From positions 1 through 42,572 of the IMG/VR virus record IMGVR_UViG_3300028597_000032: DNA of 42,572 nt, one strand, 5' to 3'. The notes beneath the pieces are model-generated. The model did not search any database and was not told the origin of the DNA. It saw only the letters and a program-made list of their open reading frames with translations. The position numbers and the translations under genes were made by a program. This DNA comes from a virus. Below are positions 21,735 through 28,885 of the stretch, in pieces (within the stretch, counting starts at the first letter, position 1; each line of letters starts with the position of its first letter).

Positions 21735-22678
21735 GCTTCAACCTGCTGTTGTCCTATGCCCTGGTCGGTGGCGTCGATCTGAGACGAATCAGGGCGTCCA
21801 TGCCTTGCGGTCGGCTGATGATCGACTCCGGGGCCTTCTCGGTGCACAAGTCCAACCAGGGCAAGCTGACCCAGCCGGTGGTCGTCTCGCTGGACGATTA
21901 CGCCTCCTACCTGGAGGAATGGGCCGGATGTTGGGATTACGCGATTACCCTTGACGTGATCGGCGACCCGGCGGCGTCCCGCCGGAACACCCGGAAGTTG
22001 CACGAACGAGGATTGCCCGTTCTGCCCGTTTTCACCCGGGGCGACAAGATTACCGACCTCCGGGCGATGCTGGCCGAGACCCGGTATGTCTGCGCCGGTG
22101 GCCTGGTCGGGATGGCCGAGAAGTATCGCATACCGCGTCTCCAGGTGATCCAGCGACACGCCGCCGAGTTCGGTGGTGGAGTGCACGCTCTCGGCATCGG
22201 CAGTCTGCCGGCGTTACGCGCCACTCGTCCCTATTCGGCCGATACGTCCCGTTTCCTGATGGGTTACGGCTATCACACGGTGCAGGTGTTCGACGGCCGG
22301 GATCTCCACCCGGTCGACATCCTCGATCACAAACGGATGCTGAAATACCGGAACCTTCTGGTGAGCCATGGGTTCGGGGTGACCGCGCACCTGACCGACC
22401 GCCGGATGCCGGAAGGCAACAAGCCCGGCCTGCCCCGATGGCTGAACTCGCAAGCTCTCGGCGTGGCCGCTGCCTGCGCCGACGAATACCTGAAAACCAC
22501 CTACCCGGTCCCGATGGGCGACGACCCGGGAATGCACTTCTACGCGGTCGCCATCCGCACCGACGCCTATGCCATCGCCTCCACCGATGCCCTCATCCAC
22601 TCCGACACCCCGCCGCCCGTCTGGGAACGCTATCGGCGGCACCATGTTTGCACCCCGCGCAAGGAGAACGCCGCATGA
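21731..22678 (+). CDS. dpdA: DpdA-like DNA-guanine transglycosylase
   Basis: A 315-residue protein of the phage DpdA group, related to tRNA-guanine transglycosylase. Visible features: LMIDSGAFSVHKSNQGK near residue 35 (nucleophile/substrate Asp region), ITLDVIGDP at about 75, RYVCAGGLVGMAEKY, and HALGIGSLPALRATRPYSAD followed by TSRFLMGYG, matching the late GIxS...YSxD(S/T)S motif of DpdA. The family swaps guanine in DNA for a 7-deazaguanine such as preQ0. ATGA overlaps link it to the ParB-like gene and to queC. Confidence 0.85.
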   Translation: MSFNLLLSYALVGGVDLRRIRASMPCGRLMIDSGAFSVHKSNQGKLTQPVVVSLDDYASYLEEWAGCWDYAITLDVIGDPAASRRNTRKLHERGLPVLPVFTRGDKITDLRAMLAETRYVCAGGLVGMAEKYRIPRLQVIQRHAAEFGGGVHALGIGSLPALRATRPYSADTSRFLMGYGYHTVQVFDGRDLHPVDILDHKRMLKYRNLLVSHGFGVTAHLTDRRMPEGNKPGLPRWLNSQALGVAAACADEYLKTTYPVPMGDDPGMHFYAVAIRTDAYAIASTDALIHSDTPPPVWERYRRHHVCTPRKENAA

Positions 22679-23337
22679 CCGGATCATTGGTCCTCCTCTC
22701 CGGAGGCATGGACTCCACCGTCGCCCTCGCTCGCGAGGCCCTCGACCATCGCGCCAAGTTCGCACTATCCGTCGATTATGGGCAGCGTCACCGCAAGGAA
22801 TTGTCGGCCGCCGTCCGGATCGCCGCAGAATATCCGGAGATCGAGCATGAGGTCCTGGACCTGACCGGATGGGGACGCCTGCTAACGGGTTCCGCGCTTA
22901 CCGACCCGAGAGTGCCTGTCCCGCACGGCCATTACGCCGCGCCGGCCATGGCTATCACCATCGTGCCGAATCGGAATGCCGTCCTCCTCATGGCCGCTGC
23001 CGGGGTGGCCATCGCGGTCGGCTGCGATGAGGTGGTGATCGCGGTGCACGCCGGGGACCATCCGGTCTATCCTGATTGCCGCCCGGAGTTCATCGACCAG
23101 ATCAACCGCGCGACAGCCCTCGCCACCGATCAGGCGGTGACCATCCGGGCACCTTTCCTCAATTACACCAAGACCGACATCGCCCTCCAGTCGGCGATAT
23201 ACGCGGCCCCGGTTCACCTCTCCTGGTCCTGCTATGAGGGTGGGGAACGGCATTGTGGCCGGTGCGGGACCTGTCAGGAACGGATTGAGGCATTCCTCGA
23301 TGCCGGCATCCATGATCCGACATTGTACGCATTATGA
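22675..23337 (+). CDS. queC: 7-cyano-7-deazaguanine (preQ0) synthase QueC
   Basis: A 220-residue N-type ATP pyrophosphatase. The PP-loop SGGMDST is at residues 9-15, VDYGQRHRKE follows, and HAGDHPVYPDCRPEFID is typical of QueC. The C-terminal zinc site is complete: SCYEGGERHCGRCGTC. It converts carboxy-deazaguanine to preQ0 using ATP and ammonia. ATG 22675 lies in an ATGA overlap; the open frame further upstream is a shadow of dpdA. No glutamine-amidotransferase domain is fused, so it is not the Gat-QueC form. Confidence 0.92.
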   Translation: MTGSLVLLSGGMDSTVALAREALDHRAKFALSVDYGQRHRKELSAAVRIAAEYPEIEHEVLDLTGWGRLLTGSALTDPRVPVPHGHYAAPAMAITIVPNRNAVLLMAAAGVAIAVGCDEVVIAVHAGDHPVYPDCRPEFIDQINRATALATDQAVTIRAPFLNYTKTDIALQSAIYAAPVHLSWSCYEGGERHCGRCGTCQERIEAFLDAGIHDPTLYAL

Positions 23338-23768
23338 TCGTCCTGATATCGTGCGGGTCGAAGAAACGTACGTATCCGAGTGCGGCCATCAGTCTGTATG
23401 AGGGGTCGTATTTCCGGGCAACGAGAAAGTGGGCGTCCTCCGTGACGGATCCGGAGTACATCTACATTCTCTCTGCTAAATATGGGATCATCCGCTCGGA
23501 TAGGGTGATCCCGCCATACGAGGTCACAATCGGTTCGCGGGACGCTATCTCGCCGATGGATGTGGCCACTCAGATAGCCGCCCTGAACTGGCGGGGCCGG
23601 CTGATCACGCTGGCCGGAGTCGCCTACCTGCGGTTCCTCGACAAGGCGACCGATCGGGTGCTGCCGGTGAATCCCTTCGTCCGGCTCTGCCGGGAAGACG
23701 GGCATCCGGCCTCGCTCGGCTACCAGATACAGATGATGAAACGTTGGCATGGAAGGGTTCCGGCATGA
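23334..23768 (+). CDS. DUF6884-like protein in the deazaguanine cluster
   Basis: A 144-residue protein. The N-terminus (MIVLISCGSKKRTYPSAA) with a conserved SC-G-KK, then LYEGSYFRATRKWAS, YILSAKYGIIRSDRVIPPYE and a WRGRLITLAG beta strand, fits DUF6884. This family is repeatedly found near phage dpdA and queC genes, but its function is unknown. Coupled by ATGA overlaps between queC and queD. The S-C and K-Y-G motifs could be catalytic. Possible roles: nucleoside or base handling for DpdA. Confidence 0.7.
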   Translation: MIVLISCGSKKRTYPSAAISLYEGSYFRATRKWASSVTDPEYIYILSAKYGIIRSDRVIPPYEVTIGSRDAISPMDVATQIAALNWRGRLITLAGVAYLRFLDKATDRVLPVNPFVRLCREDGHPASLGYQIQMMKRWHGRVPA

Positions 23769-24151
23769 TCGCCGTCATCACCAAGGACTTTACGTTCTCG
23801 GCCAGTCACCGGCTGGAACTCCTGCCGGAAGGCCATCAGTGCGCAAGGTACCACGGCCACAACTACATTGCGCGGGTCGAGATCGAGGGTTCCGTTGATC
23901 GAACGGGTTTCGTCCTGGACTACGGCGACCTGGCCGAGTTCGGCCACTACATTGACGTCAACCTCGATCATCGGCACCTGAACGACGTTCTGCCGGACAA
24001 TCCGACCGCCGAGAACCTCGCTCGGCACCTGATCGGCGTTCTCCGCATGGTGATTAAGAACGTTTACGGGATGCCGAGTCATCCGCTATCCATCGGCGTC
24101 CATATCTCCGAGACCCCGAAAACCTGGGCCATCTACCGCGAAAAGTGGTGA
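23765..24151 (+). CDS. queD: 6-carboxy-5,6,7,8-tetrahydropterin synthase QueD
   Basis: A 128-residue protein of the 6-pyruvoyl-tetrahydropterin-synthase family. Zinc His15 (FSASHRL) and His30/His32 (YHGHNY) are present, with catalytic Cys26 (HQCARYHGH), the FVLDYGDL segment, LDHRHLND and PTAENLARHL, and a late Glu in SETPKTWAIY. It converts dihydroneopterin triphosphate to carboxytetrahydropterin. ATG 23765 is in an ATGA overlap with the preceding gene. Confidence 0.92.
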   Translation: MIAVITKDFTFSASHRLELLPEGHQCARYHGHNYIARVEIEGSVDRTGFVLDYGDLAEFGHYIDVNLDHRHLNDVLPDNPTAENLARHLIGVLRMVIKNVYGMPSHPLSIGVHISETPKTWAIYREKW

Positions 24152-24152
24152 A

Positions 24153-24851
24153 ATGATGAAGTTCCCGGTGGTCGAGACCTTCGGTCCGACCCTGCAAGGA
24201 GAAGGCCCCTACGCCGGCCAACAGGCGGCGTTCCTGCGGCTCGGCGGCTGCAACCTCTCCTGCTCCTGGTGCGATACCCCGTATTCGTGGGACGGCGAAC
24301 GATTCAACCTGCGGAAGGAGATGACCAACCTCACGGTGCCGGAGATCATGGACCGGATGCCGATGGCGAACTCCTGCGTGATCACCGGAGGAGAACCGTT
24401 GCTCCACCAGCACAATCCCTACTGGCGCAACCTCCTGTATGAACTCTGGTGCCGATACGGGGATCTGCACCTGGAGACGAACGGGACCATCGAACCGATC
24501 GAGGCCACTACCAATTTTTGCCAGTTCATCTCAGTGAGCCCGAAACTGCCGAACGCCGGAATGCATCGGCACAATCATGACGGTAATGCCGATATCTGGA
24601 CCGGCTGGTTGGACGTGCCGGCAGCCATCCTGAAATTCGTCTGCGAGGACGAGGCAGACGTGGAGATCGCTCTCCTCCGGTCCATCGGACTCGGATTCCA
24701 TCACCGCCGGGTCTGGGTGATGCCGCAGGGCGCCACCCGGGATGAACTCGACAAGCGATGGCCGATCATCGCCGACGCCGCCGCCCGGCGTGGTATCAAC
24801 GCAACCCATCGATTGCATATTCTGGCGTGGGATTCGGAAAGAGGTCACTGA
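24153..24851 (+). CDS. queE: 7-carboxy-7-deazaguanine synthase QueE (radical SAM)
   Basis: A 232-residue radical-SAM enzyme. ETFGPTLQGEGPYAGQQAAF is the QueE N-terminal motif; the cluster-binding CxxxCxxC is at Cys33, Cys37 and Cys40 (CNLSCSWCD); TGGEPLLH is the SAM-binding GGE motif; SVSPKL follows. It contracts carboxytetrahydropterin to carboxy-deazaguanine. Starts one base after the queD stop; ATG 24153 or 24156. Confidence 0.92.
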   Translation: MMKFPVVETFGPTLQGEGPYAGQQAAFLRLGGCNLSCSWCDTPYSWDGERFNLRKEMTNLTVPEIMDRMPMANSCVITGGEPLLHQHNPYWRNLLYELWCRYGDLHLETNGTIEPIEATTNFCQFISVSPKLPNAGMHRHNHDGNADIWTGWLDVPAAILKFVCEDEADVEIALLRSIGLGFHHRRVWVMPQGATRDELDKRWPIIADAAARRGINATHRLHILAWDSERGH

Positions 24852-25414
24852 TGTCCGAATGGACCGATGGACAGCTGGTATGGGAGGGCATCCATGCTCT
24901 CCTCCGCCTGGCCGGTGAGGATCCCGATCGGCCCGGTCTGGCACGCACTCCCGCGCGGTTCCTCGCTGCCTGGCAGGAGTTGACCAGTAAACCCGGTGAT
25001 CCGGCCGAGCTTCTCGCGACGACGTTCGATGATATCGGCCCGGTCGATGAGATGATCGCAGTTGGCCCGATGGAATTCGTCAGTATGTGCGAACATCACC
25101 TGATGCCGTTTTCCGGTACCGCATGGGTCGCCTACATTCCGCAGGACCGCATCGTGGGTCTGTCGAAACTCCCTCGCCTGGTGGAGCATTACGCCCGCCG
25201 GCTCCAGGTTCAGGAACGCCTCACCACGCAGATCACCGCCGCCCTCGACAAGTATGTTGGCCCGCTCGGATCGGCCGCTCTGCTGCGCGCTCAACACTCT
25301 TGCGCTGCCTTCCGGGGAGTGCGGAAGAATGCCCCCATGGTCACGTCATCCCTGACCGGTGCCTTCCGGCAGCCTGAGGTCCGTCAGGAGTTCCTCGCGC
25401 TGGCCCGGCCATGA
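24851..25414 (+). CDS. folE: GTP cyclohydrolase I FolE
   Basis: A 187-residue enzyme giving dihydroneopterin triphosphate, the first step of the deazaguanine route. Residues: zinc Cys80 and His83 (SMCEHHLMPFSG), GLSKLPRLVEHYARRLQVQE, and the later zinc Cys in AQHSCAAFRGVRK. ATG 24851 overlaps the queE stop by one base (TGATG) with AAAGAGG upstream. Having its own folE makes the phage independent of host folate flux. Overlaps the next gene by 4 bp. Confidence 0.92.
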   Translation: MSEWTDGQLVWEGIHALLRLAGEDPDRPGLARTPARFLAAWQELTSKPGDPAELLATTFDDIGPVDEMIAVGPMEFVSMCEHHLMPFSGTAWVAYIPQDRIVGLSKLPRLVEHYARRLQVQERLTTQITAALDKYVGPLGSAALLRAQHSCAAFRGVRKNAPMVTSSLTGAFRQPEVRQEFLALARP

Positions 25415-25968
25415 GGGAACAACTGATCCGGCTCGGTGGGATCTGGGACGATCTCAGCGGTGAAGTCGCCGGTGGCGCCTCGCCCGGTCCCCGCGCCCGG
25501 GGATCACGTCCGCCGATCAAGGTCTCAGTGGTGAGCCTGGTCATGGAGATCACGGTGGCCGCGCGGGAAGGTGCGGAGGATCTCGCCCACCGCTGGACGC
25601 CCGATTCCATCCACAATCTGTGGCTGATCCACGGCGCCCTCCTCGCCCGCCCCGATGATGACCTGATCACCTGGTGGTCGGATGCCGTGGAGGAGTGGGC
25701 CAATCGAGGAGACGCAATCCTCCAGCCCCACCTTCTCGAACGATTGTACGGAGCTAAATGCCCGACCTGCGGCAATGTCTCGGCGAACGCCTACCAGGAT
25801 GGTGAATGGGTGAAGGTGCCGGCCATCGAGGTCGGATGGGATGAGGATTCAATCAGGGTCATCGTCTGTCGACAATGCGGCTGCCGATGGGATCGGGAGG
25901 ACAACCTCTCCGAGCTGATCAATGTCATGATTGCGAACAACCGGCACGAGGTATTGCACATAACCTGA
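25411..25968 (+). CDS. Conserved actinophage zinc-ribbon protein, 185 residues
   Basis: A 185-residue protein in ATGA overlap with folE. The N-terminal two thirds are helical (VVSLVMEITVAAREGAEDLA, LWLIHGALLARPDDDLITWW); the C-terminal third has CPTCG...CRQCGCRW, a CxxC...CxxC zinc ribbon. Proteins of this design occur in many actinophages near terminase genes. Role unknown; perhaps a DNA-binding or assembly factor. Last gene of the modification operon. Confidence 0.65.
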   Translation: MREQLIRLGGIWDDLSGEVAGGASPGPRARGSRPPIKVSVVSLVMEITVAAREGAEDLAHRWTPDSIHNLWLIHGALLARPDDDLITWWSDAVEEWANRGDAILQPHLLERLYGAKCPTCGNVSANAYQDGEWVKVPAIEVGWDEDSIRVIVCRQCGCRWDREDNLSELINVMIANNRHEVLHIT

Positions 25969-26035
25969 TCATCCGTGCTAATGTCGGACCCGCCGTGGGT
26001 GACGTATGTCCGGGCTCGGACATTTCCATCCTGGT

Positions 26036-26074
26036 CGTCCTCACCAAGCCCTGTCAGAGTCCTTGGTGAGGACG
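26036..26074. terminator. Perfect 13-bp hairpin between convergent genes
   Basis: CGTCCTCACCAAG (26036-26048) pairs perfectly with CTTGGTGAGGACG (26062-26074), 13-nt loop. No T-run follows on either strand, so this is an atypical terminator or an RNA-processing site. It lies between the end of the rightward modification operon (25968) and the end of the minus-strand microprotein (26092), where a bidirectional stop is expected. Confidence 0.6.
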
Positions 26075-26091
26075 CACCCTCCATCCGAAGG

Positions 26092-26190
26092 TCAGCGTTC
26101 GCGAGGCTGGCGCGGCTCCTCCGGCGGCTGCGGATCACTCGTCGGCTGTGAAGGATCCACAGGGGTCGAGGGTTGATTAGGCTGGCTCAT
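26092..26190 (-). CDS. Pro/Gln-rich 32-residue microprotein on the opposite strand
   Basis: A short minus-strand gene (MSQPNQPSTPVDPSQP, then a run of Pro, Gln and Glu ending in Arg) with one of the best ribosome binding sites in the window: AGAGGAGGTAACC before the ATG at 26190. It is the only minus-strand gene in the rightward half. The product is disordered. Function unknown; divergent from the HNH gene with about 30 bp between starts. Confidence 0.5.
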   Translation of the reverse strand: MSQPNQPSTPVDPSQPTSDPQPPEEPRQPRER

Positions 26191-26223
26191 GGTTACCTCC
26201 TCTCTTGATTGGCCCTGTACCCG

Positions 26224-26613
26224 ATGCCGACGAGAGCCACGCGCGTTTGCCCCCGATGTCTGACTCCCCTGTCCGGTCGACGCTGCCTGGTCTGCGCCGA
26301 TCGGAGGCGCCACGTCTACGACCTGCGCACTGCCGGCCGGCCGGATCCCTACGATGACCCACGATGGGTGGCACTGAGCAGGGCATTCCGTCGAGCCCAT
26401 CCGTATTGTGAATCCGATCGGTGCGCCCGAAAGCCCGAGTTCAGACGACCTTTCAGTGCCGTGGTCGATCACATCGATGGCCTCGGTCCCGCCGGGCCGC
26501 GTGGCCTCGATGAAACGAATTTAAAAGCCCTCTGTCGGCCCTGTCACAATGCGAAGACGAATCGGCACGATGGTGGTTTTGGTAATCCTTTGAATCGTCT
26601 GACTCCTCCCTAA
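26224..26613 (+). CDS. HNH endonuclease
   Basis: A 129-residue nuclease (start ATG 26224; an in-frame TTG at 26209 is an alternative). Zinc Cys pairs (VCPRCLTPL, RRCLVCADR, CESDRC) surround the HNH core: VVDHIDGLG (the His-Asp), then DETNLKALCRPCHNAKT (the Asn and His). HNH enzymes next to the small terminase are typical of HK97-type phages and assist cutting of concatemers at cos. Confidence 0.85.
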   Translation: MPTRATRVCPRCLTPLSGRRCLVCADRRRHVYDLRTAGRPDPYDDPRWVALSRAFRRAHPYCESDRCARKPEFRRPFSAVVDHIDGLGPAGPRGLDETNLKALCRPCHNAKTNRHDGGFGNPLNRLTPP

Positions 26614-26802
26614 AGTTTCCAAAACAATGGGGAGGGGGGCCAATATCACGGCAGCCCCTCGCGAGTCCGGTTGCGCCGGTAGGCTCGCGTGCCCGCCGGG
26701 GTAAAGGCGCAACGGGGATATAGGTATACATACGTAATCCGGGCAATGCCTGCGCGCCGGCGCAACGCCCACTCCTGCAACGTGTTTCGGAGGTCCTGGA
26801 CG
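26614..26802 (+). other. 189-bp gap before the small terminase; candidate packaging site region
   Basis: No gene. The sequence holds a GGGGAGGGGGG purine run (26631-26640 area), an inverted repeat CGCGAG/CTCGCG (26660-26665 and 26684-26689) enclosing two CCGG, and an AT-rich ATATAGGTATACATACG stretch at about 26715-26733 that could melt or hold a -10 element. In HNH-TerS phages cos often lies in this region. The call is positional. Confidence 0.35.
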
Positions 26803-27285
26803 ATGGGTACGACGAGAGAGTCTGGCGGGCAACGCGGTCGGCCCCCGAAGCCCACCGCGCTCAAGGTGCTGCACGGCGACTTCAAGGGGCGGCCGGGAGA
26901 CCGGAATACCAAGGAGCCGATTGTTGAGGCGAAGGATGTCACGGCGCCCAAAACAATGTCGGCCCCGGCCCGCGAGGCATGGGATTACCTGCACCCAATC
27001 CTGACCAAGGCCAAGCTGTTCACGCCGGCCGACCTGCATATGCTGGCCGAATTCTGCGAGGCGGTCACAATTGTTCGGCTCGCGCGGCTGGACATTATCA
27101 AGCAGGCCACCGGCCAGGCCCCGGTCGTTGCCGGGGCGGCCAGTCCGTACAACGCCTATTCGCGCGCGGTGAATGTGATGACGAACCTCGGCGGTCGGCT
27201 CGGATTGTCGCCCGCCGATCGGACGCGGATCCAGGTGGATCTGCCCGTCCATGCCGGGGATGACCTGATCAGTGGGCTCGGCTAG
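26803..27285 (+). CDS. terS: Terminase small subunit (P27-like)
   Basis: A 160-residue protein. ATG 26803 follows GGAGG (26789-26793); the longer open frame is not favoured. GGQRGRPPKPTALKVLHGD is the N-terminal signature of P27-family small terminases, followed by a helical body (LTKAKLFTPADLHMLAEFCE) and LGLSPADRTR near the end. It recognises phage DNA for packaging. Between it and the large terminase lies an inserted three-gene fibre island. Confidence 0.85.
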   Translation: MGTTRESGGQRGRPPKPTALKVLHGDFKGRPGDRNTKEPIVEAKDVTAPKTMSAPAREAWDYLHPILTKAKLFTPADLHMLAEFCEAVTIVRLARLDIIKQATGQAPVVAGAASPYNAYSRAVNVMTNLGGRLGLSPADRTRIQVDLPVHAGDDLISGLG

Positions 27286-27299
27286 GGAGGCGGACCGAG

Positions 27300-27680
27300 A
27301 TGTCGTTGCCAGGAACGTACTCACTCGCCCTCTACCGGGGCGATAGCTATGCGTGGCGGTTCCTGGTTTGGAACGACGACGCCAAGACCGATCCGGCGGA
27401 CCTGGCCGGGGTGACGGCTAAGGCGGAGATCCGGGATCGGCCCGGCGGATCCTCGATCATGCCGCTGGTCTGCACCGTGACCCAGCCCAACATCGTCAAT
27501 GTCGAGTTGACGGCCGGCCTCTGGTTGACCTGGCAACTTCTCTCCGGAGCATGGGATCTCCAGTTGACCTATCCCTCCGGAGAGGTCCTCACCATCGTGG
27601 CCGGCAGCGTGACGGTGACAGCCGACGTGACCGATTCGACCGTTTCCTCCGGCATCCGAATGTTTGCGATTCCGCGATGA
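27300..27680 (+). CDS. Beta-rich baseplate/fibre-associated protein, 126 residues
   Basis: A 126-residue protein with GGGAGG upstream of ATG 27300. LALYRGDSYAWRFLVWNDD, AEIRDRPGG and a two-sheet pattern fit the N-terminal domain of BppU-type baseplate proteins, which connect fibres to the baseplate. First gene of the inserted fibre island, ATGA-coupled to the collagen-like gene. Confidence 0.6.
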   Translation: MSLPGTYSLALYRGDSYAWRFLVWNDDAKTDPADLAGVTAKAEIRDRPGGSSIMPLVCTVTQPNIVNVELTAGLWLTWQLLSGAWDLQLTYPSGEVLTIVAGSVTVTADVTDSTVSSGIRMFAIPR

Positions 27681-28885
27681 CCACGTTTGACGCGGTGGCC
27701 GATACGCACAACGAAACGGTCGATGTCACCCTCCGGAGCATCCTGATCGAGGCGGATGCCATCGCCGGTCCGCAGGGGCCGAAGGGCGACACCGGAGCGC
27801 AGGGTCCGCAGGGCGTTCCAGGTCCGCAGGGCGCGACCGGCGCGCAGGGGCCGACCGGTGCTGCCGGCCTTGGTGTGCCGGCTGGAGGCGCCACCTCGAC
27901 CCTCCTCCAAAAGAAGTCCGCCACCAACAATGACACGCAGTGGGCGGATCCGCTCACTCTGCCGCTCTCGACATCGACCCAGAATTACATTCTGGCCCGT
28001 AGCGGCAACCTGGTCACCAATGGCAACGGCTATCTGGGCGACCTGACGAATTTCAGCGGAATGTATTTCACCAAGACCGATCGGCCGGTCGGCGCGCCCG
28101 GTGCATTCACGACCAAGGGCGTCAACGTCTCCTATGCCTGCGATGAGTTCATTTCCTGTGATCCGGCCCGCACGTACGATATGACGTTTGCCGCAAAGCA
28201 GATCGTCAATCCGGATGGGATCCGCAAGACCTACTCGTTCATCAGCCCGTATGACGCGGAGAAGTTGTCGATCCAGCCATACCATTACATGGAGATCGCC
28301 AATACTCGGACCACCCTTGCGGCCCCGCTGAATGTCGGCGATACCACGGTCACGCTCACGAGCGGGGCCAACTGGTCGCAGACGAACGTTAATAACAAGC
28401 GCATTATCTTCTGGAACTACGTCGATGGCAATGGCTTTGCCTGGGCGCCGGGGACCTACTCGCGGAATGTGAGCGCGTCCGACCTCTGGGCAGATAATGC
28501 GATTGTCGGTAATGTCATCACCCTGCGCACGGCATGGGCCGGCCCCGCATATCCGGCCGGCACGGTGGTCGGCAACGGCGCCAATGGTGCCAATTATATG
28601 TACGGTTTGCAGTCGACGGTCATTCCCAATGTCTGGACCGATTACGGGCCGTATCGTTACGGCGGCATCCACACCGCGATTGCCAACGCGGCGACGTATG
28701 CGTTTCCGATCGGCACGGCGTTTATCAAGATCGGTTTCCTGCTGAATTACAATGGTCCGACGGCCGATGCCCTCGCAGCGGTCAGTAATATTTCGCTGGT
28801 ACCGGTCCCTGGGCCGAAAATTAAGGTTGGCACATCGGCACCGCCGAATCCGGTAGTCAATGACGTGTGGATTGATACGACGTAA
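27677..28885 (+). CDS. Collagen-like tail fibre protein
   Basis: A 402-residue protein. Residues 1-28 are a short N-terminal domain, about 30-65 Gly-X-Y collagen repeats ([16 protein letters not shown] type), followed by a linker (GVPAGGATSTLLQKKSAT) and approximately 300 residues of beta-rich sequence with many Tyr, Asn and Trp, like a carbohydrate-binding fibre head. It ends in APPNPVVNDVWIDTT, a common C-terminus of phage fibre proteins. ATG 27677 is in an ATGA overlap. Second collagen-like gene of the genome; the repeats resemble those at 2304-2969. Confidence 0.75.
   Translation: MTTFDAVADTHNETVDVTLRSILIEADAIAGPQGPKGDTGAQGPQGVPGPQGATGAQGPTGAAGLGVPAGGATSTLLQKKSATNNDTQWADPLTLPLSTSTQNYILARSGNLVTNGNGYLGDLTNFSGMYFTKTDRPVGAPGAFTTKGVNVSYACDEFISCDPARTYDMTFAAKQIVNPDGIRKTYSFISPYDAEKLSIQPYHYMEIANTRTTLAAPLNVGDTTVTLTSGANWSQTNVNNKRIIFWNYVDGNGFAWAPGTYSRNVSASDLWADNAIVGNVITLRTAWAGPAYPAGTVVGNGANGANYMYGLQSTVIPNVWTDYGPYRYGGIHTAIANAATYAFPIGTAFIKIGFLLNYNGPTADALAAVSNISLVPVPGPKIKVGTSAPPNPVVNDVWIDTT

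Noticed and set aside
21731-22678. Reading this gene as a host-type tRNA-guanine transglycosylase for queuosine in tRNA
   Set aside because: It is shorter than bacterial Tgt and carries the phage DpdA-type late motif (GIGSLPALR...YSAD), and no downstream queuosine genes (queA, queG, queF) are present.
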